NCBI RefSeq assembly: GCF_002245625.1
Contig: NZ_NOIG01000011.1
Location: 506,296-570,295, forward strand
Reading direction: 5' to 3'
Length of the DNA stretch: 64,000 bases
From: Acidovorax kalamii
Lineage (GTDB): Bacteria > Pseudomonadota > Gammaproteobacteria > Burkholderiales > Burkholderiaceae_C
Under the pieces are notes generated by a model. It saw only the letters and a list, made by a program, of their open reading frames with translations, had not been told where the DNA came from and searched no databases. A program made the position numbers and the translations under genes. Numbering within the stretch: the first letter of the stretch is position 1; the number at the start of each line of letters is the position of its first letter. Below, piece after piece: positions 37,829 through 48,018 of this stretch.

Positions 37829-38697
37829 TGGCCGCCCCTGTGCCTGTGGGCGCCGACTGGCTGGTGCCCGACTGGCCCGCGCCGCCCGGCGTGTGGGCGC
37901 TGTGTACCACGCGCATGGGGGGCAGCAGCCAGCCGCCCTACGACAGCCTGAACCTGGGCACCCATGTGGGCGACGACCCGGCTGCGGTGCAGGCCAACCG
38001 GCAGACATTGCAAGCGGCGCTGCAGGCACACGCGGCAGCGGCCCGGGCCGTGTTCCTGAACCAGGTGCACGGCGTCGGCGTAGTCCACCTGGATGCCGCC
38101 ACGCCCGACGGCACCGAGGCCGACGCCTGTGTGGCCACGGCCCCGGGTGCCGTCTGCACCATCATGGTGGCCGACTGCCTGCCGGTGTTGTTCGCCCACC
38201 GCAATGGCCAGGTGGTGGCTGCGGCCCATGCGGGCTGGCGGGGGTTGGCTGGGACGGGGGGGTGGGGGGTTCTGGAGTCCACTTTTGAGGATTTTGAGGC
38301 CCTTGCGCGCGCTCCTGCTGCCTCAATAGCTATAAAAAGTGGAGCAATCGCCGTGGCGCCTGCCGTGGCTGCGGACACGCTGGCCTGGCTGGGCCCTTGC
38401 ATCGGCCCCCAGGCGTTTGAAGTCGGCGCCGAGGTGCGTGCGACGTTCTGCGATGCGGATGTTGCCGCGCAATCCTGCTTTGTGCCCCGCGCAGATGTCC
38501 CGGGCAAGTACCTGTGCGATCTGGCAGGCCTGGCCCGCTTGCGGCTGCGGGCCCTGGGCATCACCCAGATCTACGGCAATGACAGCACGGCGCCCTGGTG
38601 CACGGTGACCAACGCCTCACGGTTCTTTTCGCACCGGCGCGACGCCGCCGTGCTCGGCGCCAGCGGCCGGTTCGCTGCCTGCATCTGGCGTGGCTGA
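37828..38697 (+). CDS. pgeF: Peptidoglycan editing factor PgeF (laccase-domain protein)
   Basis: A 289-residue member of the YfiH/PgeF family: SLNLGTHVGDDPAAVQANR near 40, FLNQVHGVGVVHLD near 76, CTIMVADCLPVLFAHR near 109, VVAAAHAGWRGLAG near 128 and LAWLGPCIGPQAFEVG near 186. The His and Cys residues of these blocks bind zinc. The family removes or prevents wrongly built cell-wall precursors with L-Ser in place of L-Ala. Between AHAGWRGLAG and LAWLGPCIGP this protein has roughly 25 extra residues, largely encoded by a dispersed repeat (about residues 155-174). It overlaps maiA by TGATG, and its 3' end overlaps a convergent gene. Confidence 0.92.
   Translation: MAAPVPVGADWLVPDWPAPPGVWALCTTRMGGSSQPPYDSLNLGTHVGDDPAAVQANRQTLQAALQAHAAAARAVFLNQVHGVGVVHLDAATPDGTEADACVATAPGAVCTIMVADCLPVLFAHRNGQVVAAAHAGWRGLAGTGGWGVLESTFEDFEALARAPAASIAIKSGAIAVAPAVAADTLAWLGPCIGPQAFEVGAEVRATFCDADVAAQSCFVPRADVPGKYLCDLAGLARLRLRALGITQIYGNDSTAPWCTVTNASRFFSHRRDAAVLGASGRFAACIWRG
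38290..38349 (-). repeat. Dispersed element family A inside pgeF
   Basis: On the minus strand: TTGCTCCACTTTTTATAGCT, ATTG, spacer with GCGCGCGCAAGGGCCTCAAA followed by AT. On the pgeF strand it encodes EALARAPAASIAIKSGA inside an insertion relative to other PgeF proteins. Confidence 0.75.
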
Positions 38698-38934
38698 TGC
38701 GGTTGCAGCCGCTGCCTGCTCCGCATCGTAGGCGGCCTGCTCGGCGGCTTCGCGCGCCTTGATGGCCCGCTTGCGCGACGGTGTGCCCAGGATGTAGACC
38801 AGGATGCCCATGGGCAGCACGCCATACAGCACAAAGGTGATGATGGCGCCGAGCAGCGTCCCCGTGGGGCTGGTGGCTTCGGCCACGGCCATCATGAGGG
38901 TGACGTAGGTCCAGGCGATGACGATGAGGTACAT
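38617..38934 (-). CDS. Small membrane protein with charged tail
   Basis: A 105-residue protein from the ATG at 38934: MYLIVIAWTYVTLMMAVAEA, then LLGAIITFVLYGVLPMGILV, giving two membrane helices, followed by a basic and Ala-rich cytoplasmic tail (TPSRKRAIKAREAAEQAAYD ...). I know no function. The 3' end overlaps the 3' end of pgeF by 81 bp on the opposite strand, so the last third of each gene is coded on both strands. The tail has low complexity and may tolerate this. Confidence 0.7.
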   Translation of the reverse strand: MYLIVIAWTYVTLMMAVAEATSPTGTLLGAIITFVLYGVLPMGILVYILGTPSRKRAIKAREAAEQAAYDAEQAAAATASATPDAGSEPAAGAEHGGVAPVRKEP

Positions 38935-39059
38935 TGACTTGTGTTCACTGCAAGTGCCGGATCCGTTGCCATGCGCCAATGGGTCGGCAACAATGAACCC
39001 GAGGGGGAGATCGCCAAGGTCTTCTGCCGCTGCGAGCGATCAACCATTGAGGAAAGAGC

Positions 39060-40760
39060 ATGAATTCTGAATCACCCTGGGCTGAGAGCGCCCAGCAGTT
39101 CCAACAGATTTTCGGGCAAAGCTGGTCGCAGGCGCTGCAATCGTTTCAGAAGATGGACCTGGGCGCGCAAATGCCCACGCCCCCGGCGCTGCAGCTGTCG
39201 CAGCCTAAGCTGCAGGCCTTGCAGCAGCAATACCTGAAAGAAGCCCAGGAGCTGTGGGCCCAGGGCCTGCAAGGGACGCCCGAAGTCAAGGACAAGCGCT
39301 TTGCTGGCGAGGGCTGGGCCAGCAACCCGGTGGCCGCGTTCTCGGCCGCCGCTTACCTGCTCAACGCCCGCACCCTGATGGGCCTGGCCGACGCCGTGGA
39401 GGCCGACGAAAAGACCAAGGCCCGCATCCGCTTTGGCGTGGAGCAGTGGATGGCCGCCATGGCACCCAGCAACTTCCTGGCCTTCAACGCTGAAGCGCAG
39501 AAAAAAGCCATCGAGACCAAGGGCGAGAGCATTGCCAAGGGCATGCAGAACCTGTTGCACGACATAACGCAGGGCCATGTGTCGATGACCGACGAGAGCC
39601 TGTTCGAGGTGGGGCGCAACGTGGCCACCACCGAAGGCGCGGTGGTGTATGAGAACGAACTCTTTCAGCTGCTCGAATACAAGCCGCTCACCGCCAAGGT
39701 GTACGAGCGCCCCTTCCTGCTCGTGCCGCCCTGCATCAACAAGTTCTACATCCTCGACCTGCAGCCCGAGAACTCGCTGATCCGCTATGCCATCGAACAA
39801 GGCCACCGCACCTTTGTGGTGAGCTGGCGCAACCCGGATGACAGCCTGGCCCACAAGACCTGGGACGACTATGTGGAAGACGGCGCGATGGCCGCCATCG
39901 ACGTGGTGCAGAACATCACGGGGGCCGAGCAGATCAATGCACTGGGTTTCTGTGTGGGGGGCACCATCCTCAGCAATGCGTTGGCCGTGCTGGCAGCGCG
40001 CGGCGACGAGCCTGTGGCCAGTGCCACCTTCCTCACCACACTGATTGATTTCTCCGACACCGGCATCCTCGATGTGTTCATCGACGAGGCGTTCGTCAAG
40101 TTCCGCGAGATGCAGATGGGCAACGGCGGCCTGATGAAGGGGCAAGACCTGGCCTCGACCTTCAGCTTTCTGCGCCCCAACGACCTGGTGTGGAACTACG
40201 TGGTGGGCAACTACCTCAAGGGCGAAACGCCGCCTCCGTTTGACCTGCTTTACTGGAACAGCGACAGCACCAACCTGCCTGGCCCCTTCTACGCCTGGTA
40301 CCTGCGCAATTTCTACCTCGAAAACAGCCTCATCAAGCCCGGCAAGCTCACGGTGTGCGGCGAGAAGATGGACCTGGGCCAGGTGGACCTGCCCGTGTAC
40401 ATCTACGGCTCACGCGAAGACCACATCGTGCCCGCCACGGCGGCCTATGCGTCCACCCAGGTGCTGCCGGGCAAGAAGCGGTTTGTGATGGGTGCATCGG
40501 GCCACATTGCAGGCGTGATCAACCCCCCTGCCAAGGGCAAGCGCAGCCACTGGATACGCGCAGATGGCAAGTTCCCCGCCACCCTGGACCAATGGCTGGA
40601 AGGCGCCACCGAACACCCCGGCAGCTGGTGGACCGACTGGTCGAACTGGCTCAAGGGCCATGCGGGCAAACAGATTGCGGCGCCCAAGGGCTATGGCAAG
40701 GGCACCAAGTTCAAGGCCTTGGAGCCCGCCCCCGGCAGCTACGTTAAGCAGAAGTCCTGA
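39060..40760 (+). CDS. phaC: Class I poly(3-hydroxyalkanoate) synthase
   Basis: A 566-residue polymerase. The alpha/beta-hydrolase C-terminal domain holds the catalytic triad: Cys298 in GFCVGGTI (a lipase-like box), Asp454 in YGSREDHIVPA and His482 in GASGHIAGVINPP. The N-terminal domain (about 1-200) contains the FNAEAQKKAIETKGESIAKG and LYERPFLLVPPCINKFYILD-like blocks of class I synthases. It joins 3-hydroxybutyryl-CoA units into polyester on the granule surface. phaA and phaB follow on the same strand, the complete set for making poly(3-hydroxybutyrate) from acetyl-CoA. Confidence 0.97.
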   Translation: MNSESPWAESAQQFQQIFGQSWSQALQSFQKMDLGAQMPTPPALQLSQPKLQALQQQYLKEAQELWAQGLQGTPEVKDKRFAGEGWASNPVAAFSAAAYLLNARTLMGLADAVEADEKTKARIRFGVEQWMAAMAPSNFLAFNAEAQKKAIETKGESIAKGMQNLLHDITQGHVSMTDESLFEVGRNVATTEGAVVYENELFQLLEYKPLTAKVYERPFLLVPPCINKFYILDLQPENSLIRYAIEQGHRTFVVSWRNPDDSLAHKTWDDYVEDGAMAAIDVVQNITGAEQINALGFCVGGTILSNALAVLAARGDEPVASATFLTTLIDFSDTGILDVFIDEAFVKFREMQMGNGGLMKGQDLASTFSFLRPNDLVWNYVVGNYLKGETPPPFDLLYWNSDSTNLPGPFYAWYLRNFYLENSLIKPGKLTVCGEKMDLGQVDLPVYIYGSREDHIVPATAAYASTQVLPGKKRFVMGASGHIAGVINPPAKGKRSHWIRADGKFPATLDQWLEGATEHPGSWWTDWSNWLKGHAGKQIAAPKGYGKGTKFKALEPAPGSYVKQKS

Positions 40761-40840
40761 TACGCAAAAGTCCTGACCCGCCCTGGCTTTCTGCACCCCG
40801 AAAATTACCCAGCAACAACCTCCAACCACAAGGACATTCC

Positions 40841-42019
40841 ATGGAAGACATCGTCATCGTTTCGGCCGCCCGCACCGCTGTGGGCAAGTTTGGTGGCGCG
40901 CTGGCCAAGACGCCCGCGAGCGAACTGGGCGCCATCGTGATCCGCGAAGCCATTGCGCGCGCGGGCCTGTCGTCCGACCAGATCGGCGAAGTCATCATGG
41001 GCCAGGTGCTGACGGCTGGCGTAGGCCAGAACCCCGCCCGCCAGGCATCGATGAAGGCCGGTGTGGCCAAGGAAACCCCGGCGCTGACCATCAATGCCGT
41101 GTGCGGTTCGGGCCTGAAGGCCGTGATGCTGGCCGCCCAGGCCGTTGCCTGGGGCGACAGCGAAATCGTGGTGGCTGGCGGCCAGGAGAACATGAGCCTG
41201 GCGCCCCATGTACTCAATGGTTCGCGCGACGGCCAGCGCATGGGCGACTGGAAGATGGTCGATTCCATGATCGTCGATGGCCTGTGGGATGTGTACAACC
41301 AGTACCACATGGGCATCACGGCCGAAAACGTGGCCAAGGCCTACGGCATCACCCGCGACATGCAGGATGCCCTGGCCCTGGGCAGCCAGCAAAAAGCCGC
41401 CGCCGCGCAGGACGCAGGCAAGTTTGTCGACGAAATCGTGGGCGTGAGCCTGGCACAGAAGAAGGGCGACCCCATCCTCTTCAATGCCGATGAGTACCTC
41501 AACCGCAAGACGAACGCCGAGGCCCTGGCAGGCCTGCGCCCTGCATTCGATAAGGCGGGCAGTGTGACGGCGGGCAACGCCTCGGGCCTGAACGACGGCG
41601 CCGCCGCCGTGGTGGTGATGAGCGCCAAGAAGGCTGCGGCTCTCGGCCTCAAGCCCCTGGCCCGCATTGCGGCCTTCGGCACCAGCGGCCTGGACCCCGC
41701 CACCATGGGCATGGGCCCCGTGCCTGCATCGCGCAAGGCCCTGCAGCGTGCCGGCTGGAACGCTGCCGATGTCGATCTGTTCGAACTGAATGAAGCCTTT
41801 GCAGCACAAGCCTGTGCCGTGAACAAGGAACTCGCCATCGACCCCGCCAAGGTCAACGTCAATGGCGGTGCCATCGCCATCGGCCACCCCATTGGTGCGT
41901 CCGGCTGCCGCATCCTGGTGACGCTGCTGCACGAGATGCAGCGCCGCGATGTCAAGAAAGGCCTGGCCGCGCTGTGTATCGGCGGCGGCATGGGCGTGTC
42001 CTTGGCGCTGGAACGCTGA
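40841..42019 (+). CDS. phaA: Acetyl-CoA acetyltransferase (beta-ketothiolase)
   Basis: A 392-residue thiolase with Cys88 in INAVCGSGLKAVMLAAQ as the acylated residue, GGQENMSLAPHVL near 119, ELNEAFAAQACAVNKELA near 316, GHPIGASGCRILVTLLHEM near 347 with the catalytic His, and LCIGGGMGVSLALER at the end with the second Cys. A ribosome site AAGGA precedes the ATG at 40841. It condenses two acetyl-CoA to acetoacetyl-CoA and, from its position between phaC and phaB, supplies the polymer pathway. A terminator follows at 42098. Confidence 0.96.
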   Translation: MEDIVIVSAARTAVGKFGGALAKTPASELGAIVIREAIARAGLSSDQIGEVIMGQVLTAGVGQNPARQASMKAGVAKETPALTINAVCGSGLKAVMLAAQAVAWGDSEIVVAGGQENMSLAPHVLNGSRDGQRMGDWKMVDSMIVDGLWDVYNQYHMGITAENVAKAYGITRDMQDALALGSQQKAAAAQDAGKFVDEIVGVSLAQKKGDPILFNADEYLNRKTNAEALAGLRPAFDKAGSVTAGNASGLNDGAAAVVVMSAKKAAALGLKPLARIAAFGTSGLDPATMGMGPVPASRKALQRAGWNAADVDLFELNEAFAAQACAVNKELAIDPAKVNVNGGAIAIGHPIGASGCRILVTLLHEMQRRDVKKGLAALCIGGGMGVSLALER

Positions 42020-42097
42020 TGGGTTGACGGTCGCCACCGCCGCGTTCCTGGGCGTCTCGCCATCCGGTGTGAATGCGCTGGTCTTGGCCTGAGTGAG

Positions 42098-42126
42098 AAG
42101 CCGCGTTGTTGCAACGCGGCTTTTTT
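42098..42126 (+). terminator. Rho-independent terminator after phaA
   Basis: AAGCCGCGTT and AACGCGGCTT form a 10-bp stem with loop GTTGC and a run of six T. It separates phaCA from phaB, which therefore probably has its own promoter. Confidence 0.9.
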
Positions 42127-42150
42127 GTTTCTGATCGTTGCCATGCCCCC

Positions 42151-42164
42151 TTGATGTGCATCAG
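42151..42164 (+). promoter_or_regulatory. FNR/Anr-like box upstream of phaB
   Basis: TTGATGTGCATCAG matches TTGAT-N4-ATCAA at nine of ten positions. It lies about 180 bp upstream of the phaB start and just after the phaA terminator, so it could place phaB under oxygen-dependent control. A single site found by eye is weak evidence. Confidence 0.4.
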
Positions 42165-42345
42165 GCGGCCACGAGCATGCGCCGTGCACCAAAAATGTGA
42201 CTGGGAAGAGGTCCCGCGTTGTGTCAGATGTGTGACGCATGCCGATATGCCAAAAAGGAAAGGGCTTCAGTGTTTTCCTTCACGGCGGGGCCTGTTTTCT
42301 TCGGTAGAGTGGGTGCTGGGCAAATCACTAACAAGGAGAAATCAC

Positions 42346-43083
42346 ATGAGCCAGAAAGTCGCGTATGTCACCGGTGGCATGGGTGGTATCGGAACCGCCA
42401 TTTGCCAACGACTGCACAAGGAGGGCTTCAAGGTCATCGCCGGCTGTGGCCCTACCCGTGATCACGCCAAGTGGCTGGCAGAGCAAAAAGCCCTGGGCTT
42501 CACCTTCTATGCGTCGGTGGGCAATGTGGGCGATTGGGATTCCACGGTGGAAGCGTTTGGCAAGACCAAGGCCGAGCATGGGACCATCGACGTGCTGGTG
42601 AACAACGCCGGCATCACCCGCGACCGCATGTTCCTCAAGATGTCGCGCGAAGACTGGGACGCTGTGATCGAAACCAACCTCAACAGCATGTTCAACGTCA
42701 CCAAGCAGGTGGTGGCCGACATGGTCGAAAAGGGCTGGGGCCGCATCATCAATATCAGCTCGGTGAACGGCGAAAAGGGCCAAGCGGGCCAGACCAACTA
42801 CTCTGCAGCCAAGGCGGGCATGCATGGTTTCTCGATGGCACTGGCCCAGGAACTGGCCACCAAGGGCGTGACGGTCAACACCGTGAGCCCGGGCTACATC
42901 GGCACCGACATGGTCAAGGCGATTCGCCCCGACGTGCTGGAAAAGATCGTTGCCACCGTGCCCGTCAAGCGCCTGGGTGAACCCAGCGAGATCGCTTCGA
43001 TCATTGCCTGGCTGGCTTCGGAAGAAGGCGGCTATGCCACGGGTGCCGACTTCTCGGTCAACGGCGGCCTGCACATGGGCTGA
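42346..43083 (+). CDS. phaB: Acetoacetyl-CoA reductase
   Basis: A 245-residue short-chain dehydrogenase from the ATG at 42346, preceded by AAGGAGAA. The cofactor motif is TGGMGGIGTAIC near 10-21, the structural NNAG is in VLVNNAGITRDRMFLKM, and the catalytic residues are in ISSVNGEKGQAGQTNYSAAK (Ser, Tyr, Lys). It reduces acetoacetyl-CoA to (R)-3-hydroxybutyryl-CoA with NADPH. It is separated from phaA by a terminator and about 220 bp that hold an FNR-like site. The long frame extending upstream to 42106 is not coding. Confidence 0.96.
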   Translation: MSQKVAYVTGGMGGIGTAICQRLHKEGFKVIAGCGPTRDHAKWLAEQKALGFTFYASVGNVGDWDSTVEAFGKTKAEHGTIDVLVNNAGITRDRMFLKMSREDWDAVIETNLNSMFNVTKQVVADMVEKGWGRIINISSVNGEKGQAGQTNYSAAKAGMHGFSMALAQELATKGVTVNTVSPGYIGTDMVKAIRPDVLEKIVATVPVKRLGEPSEIASIIAWLASEEGGYATGADFSVNGGLHMG

Positions 43084-43111
43084 TCCTTGGGGCCTGTGGG
43101 CCCCTTGGGAA

Positions 43112-43146
43112 AACAAAAAAACCCCGCAATGCGGGGTTTTTTGTTG
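43112..43146 (+). terminator. Rho-independent terminator after phaB
   Basis: AAAAAACCCCGC and GCGGGGTTTTTT pair around AAT, with T residues after the stem and A residues before it, so it could work in both directions. It starts about 30 bp after the stop codon of phaB. Confidence 0.92.
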
Positions 43147-43579
43147 GGAGGAGCAGGAGGGAAGGGGCTGCCTGTGGACCTTTCTTCGATGGACTCAAAC
43201 AATGGGCTGAGAAGTGAGCGCGCCAAACATGCCATGGCATGATTTTTGCGATACTTTGGTGGCGGCCATTGTGTGAGCTGCGAATGGGGAAACGAGCTGC
43301 CGCGCCTTCGTTCAGAAGCGGGTCGGGGCGCGCTTGCGATCGCGTTCGTCTTCGGGCCAAGCGGACAAGATTGCGGTGGTGTTCATGCTGGAAAACTCCT
43401 GTGATGTACCAACAACGCGGCCCATTCACAGTCCGTTGACAGCGTTTCGCAAAAAAATGCAACCGCAAGTGCCCGACTGTTTACAACAAAAAATGCTATA
43501 AACTGTATAGCGTAAATCTATTTGCTGTAGGGCGATAGATGCCAAAAAAAAGGTCGATCGTTTACAGGAAATTACATCC
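43147..43579. other. Gene-poor stretch between phaB and the ABC-F gene
   Basis: About 430 bp. It contains a perfect 14-bp palindrome CATGCCATGGCATG at 43228-43241, a possible short minus-strand open frame at 43312-43386, and an A+T-rich zone at 43440-43570 with several A runs and TATAAACTGTATAG, which may hold minus-strand promoter elements. I see no complete standard gene. Confidence 0.5.
43312..43386 (-). CDS. Possible 24-residue peptide
   Basis: The frame MNTTAILSAWPEDERDRKRA ending PTRF begins at the ATG at 43386, and AGGAG lies nine bases upstream. An A+T-rich stretch further upstream could serve as promoter. The peptide is very hydrophilic after a short start. It may be a real small protein, a leader, or the intact beginning of a decayed gene; nothing else supports coding. 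Confidence 0.3.
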   Translation of the reverse strand: MNTTAILSAWPEDERDRKRAPTRF

Positions 43580-45613
43580 TCAGGTCGGGGTGGCTGCCGA
43601 AATTTCTTCCAGTGCAGAAGAAATTTCCAGCCAGCGTTCTTCCAGCTGAGCGGTTTCGTCGTTCCCCGCTTTCAGGCGGCGGCCACACTCGGCGATCTCG
43701 GAGGGGGGCAGGGGCTCGGTCAGTTTCTGCTCCAGGCTGGCCCGTTCGGCAGACAGTGCTGCCAAGCGTTTGTCGATCTGCTCCAGCTCTTTCTTGAGGG
43801 GACGGGTCTTCTCGGCGAGCTGCTGGCGTGTCTGGGCGTCCATCTTGCGCTGTTCGCGGCCATCCCGGGCTGCAGGCACCGAAGGGGCTGGGGCGGCGAC
43901 CGGGGCGGCTGAAGTTGACGGTGCGACCTTGGGCACATCTGCAGGGTGCATTGCCCCCGCCACCTGTGCCTGCTCGGCCAGGCGTGCCTCTTCGCGTAGG
44001 CGTTTGGATTCTTCGAGCAGGTAACGCTGGTAGTCATCTAGATCGCCGTCAAACGGCCCGACCACACCCCGGCCCACCATCCAGAAGTCCTCACAGACCG
44101 AGCGCAGCAGCGCACGGTCGTGGCTGACCAGCATGACGGTGCCGTCGAAGTCATTGAGCGCCATGGCCAGTGCCTCGCGGGTGGCCAAATCCAGGTGGTT
44201 GGTGGGTTCGTCCAGCAGCAGCAGGTTGGGGCGCTGCCACACGATCATGGCCAGCACCAGTCGGGCCTTTTCGCCTCCGCTCATGGTGCCCACGGCCTGC
44301 TTGACCATGTCACCCGTGAAGTTAAAGCTGCCCAGGTAGCTGCGCAGGTCCTGCTCGCGGCTCGGCTGCTTGGCTTCTGCCCCCAGCTCCTTGGCCAGGC
44401 GGATCATGTGCTCCAGCGGGTTTTCGGCGGGACGTAGCACGTCCAGTTCCTGCTGGGCAAAGTAGCCGATGTTCAGGCCCTTGCCTTCGGTGATGCTGCC
44501 GCCCAGGGCCTTCATGGTGCGTGCAATGGTCTTGACCAGCGTGGACTTGCCCTGGCCGTTGGCACCCAGGATGCCGATGCGCTGGCCCGCCAGCACCGAG
44601 CGGTTCACGCCCGTGAGGATGGTGGTGGGCACGCCATCGTCGTCCACATAGCCAAACGATGCGTCGCTGATGGCCAGCATCGGGTTGGGCAGGTTGGCAG
44701 GTTCCTTGAACTCGAAGGTGAACTCTGCCTCGGCCAGCACAGGCCCAATCTTCTCCATGCGTTCGAGCTGCTTGACCCGGCTTTGCGCCTGTTTGGCCTT
44801 GCTGGCCTTGGCCTTGAAGCGGTCAATGAACTTCTGCAGGTGGGCCATCTTCTCCTGCTGCTTGGCAAAGCTGGCCTGTTGCAGCTCCAGCTGCTGGGCG
44901 CGCAGTTCTTCGAACTTGCTGTAGTTGCCGCCGTAGCGATTTAGCTCACCTTGCTGGATTTGCAGCGTGACGTTGGTGATGGCGTCCAGAAACTCGCGGT
45001 CGTGGCTGATCACGATCATGGTGCCCGCGTAGCGCTTGAGCCAGGCTTCGAGCCAGACCAGGGCGTCCAAATCCAAGTGGTTGGTGGGCTCGTCCAGCAG
45101 CAGCAGATCGCTGGGGCACATCAGCGCGCGCGCCAGCTGCAGGCGCATGCGCCAGCCGCCCGAAAAGCTATTGACCGGCTGATCCAGCTCACTCACGCGA
45201 AAGCCCAGGCCCAGGATCAGCGCCTGGGCGCGCGCCACGGCGTCGTGTGCGCCGGCATCGTGCAGGTCCGAATAGGCATGGGCGATGGCCATGCCATCGT
45301 CACTGGCTTCGGCCTCGGCCAGCTGTTGCTGAACCTCGGCCAAGCGGGTGTCGCCCTCCAGCACGAAGTCGGTGGCCGACTGGTCGGTCTCCGGCATGTT
45401 CTGCGCAACCTCGGCCATGCGCCAGCTGGTGGGGATGTAGAAATCGCCCCCATCCTCGTGCAGCTTGCCGCTGAGCAAGGCAAACAGGCTGGACTTGCCC
45501 GCGCCATTGCGGCCCACCAGACCGACGTTTTCGCCGGGATTGATGGTGGTGGACACGCTGTCGAGCACGACCTTGGTACCGCGTCGCAGGGTAACGTTCT
45601 TGAGGGTGATCAT
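43580..45613 (-). CDS. ABC-F family ATPase (YheS/Uup-like)
   Basis: A 677-residue protein from the ATG at 45613 with two ATP-binding cassettes and no membrane helices: Walker A GRNGAGKSS near 34 and GANGQGKSTLV near 348, signatures FSGGWRMRLQLARAL and MSGGEKARLVLAMI, Walker B LLLLDEPTNHLDL twice. A charged linker (near 240-300) joins the cassettes. The C-terminal 150 residues form an Ala/Pro-rich spacer and a coiled coil (LKKELEQIDKRLAALSAERA). ABC-F proteins act on ribosomes, some easing stalling; the coiled-coil tail resembles Uup/YheS. The start lies 110 bp from the prmB stop, same strand. Confidence 0.92.
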   Translation of the reverse strand: MITLKNVTLRRGTKVVLDSVSTTINPGENVGLVGRNGAGKSSLFALLSGKLHEDGGDFYIPTSWRMAEVAQNMPETDQSATDFVLEGDTRLAEVQQQLAEAEASDDGMAIAHAYSDLHDAGAHDAVARAQALILGLGFRVSELDQPVNSFSGGWRMRLQLARALMCPSDLLLLDEPTNHLDLDALVWLEAWLKRYAGTMIVISHDREFLDAITNVTLQIQQGELNRYGGNYSKFEELRAQQLELQQASFAKQQEKMAHLQKFIDRFKAKASKAKQAQSRVKQLERMEKIGPVLAEAEFTFEFKEPANLPNPMLAISDASFGYVDDDGVPTTILTGVNRSVLAGQRIGILGANGQGKSTLVKTIARTMKALGGSITEGKGLNIGYFAQQELDVLRPAENPLEHMIRLAKELGAEAKQPSREQDLRSYLGSFNFTGDMVKQAVGTMSGGEKARLVLAMIVWQRPNLLLLDEPTNHLDLATREALAMALNDFDGTVMLVSHDRALLRSVCEDFWMVGRGVVGPFDGDLDDYQRYLLEESKRLREEARLAEQAQVAGAMHPADVPKVAPSTSAAPVAAPAPSVPAARDGREQRKMDAQTRQQLAEKTRPLKKELEQIDKRLAALSAERASLEQKLTEPLPPSEIAECGRRLKAGNDETAQLEERWLEISSALEEISAATPT

Positions 45614-45723
45614 CCGGAACTCAGAAAAAGACGCACCCGCACAAGGCGGGTGGCATGAAAAATCGGGGGGCCAGAGCGAGTGCAAATCGGTAGAACCGAT
45701 GCACAAGGCGTGGGCGCAACCCT

Positions 45724-48015
<2,292 letters not shown>

Positions 48016-48018
48016 ATT

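Noticed and set aside
43490..43525. TATAAACTGTATAG near an A run, considered as another dispersed element copy
   Set aside because: It lacks the GATAGCT core and the GGGCG/AGAGGCC end; it reads better as A+T-rich promoter DNA.
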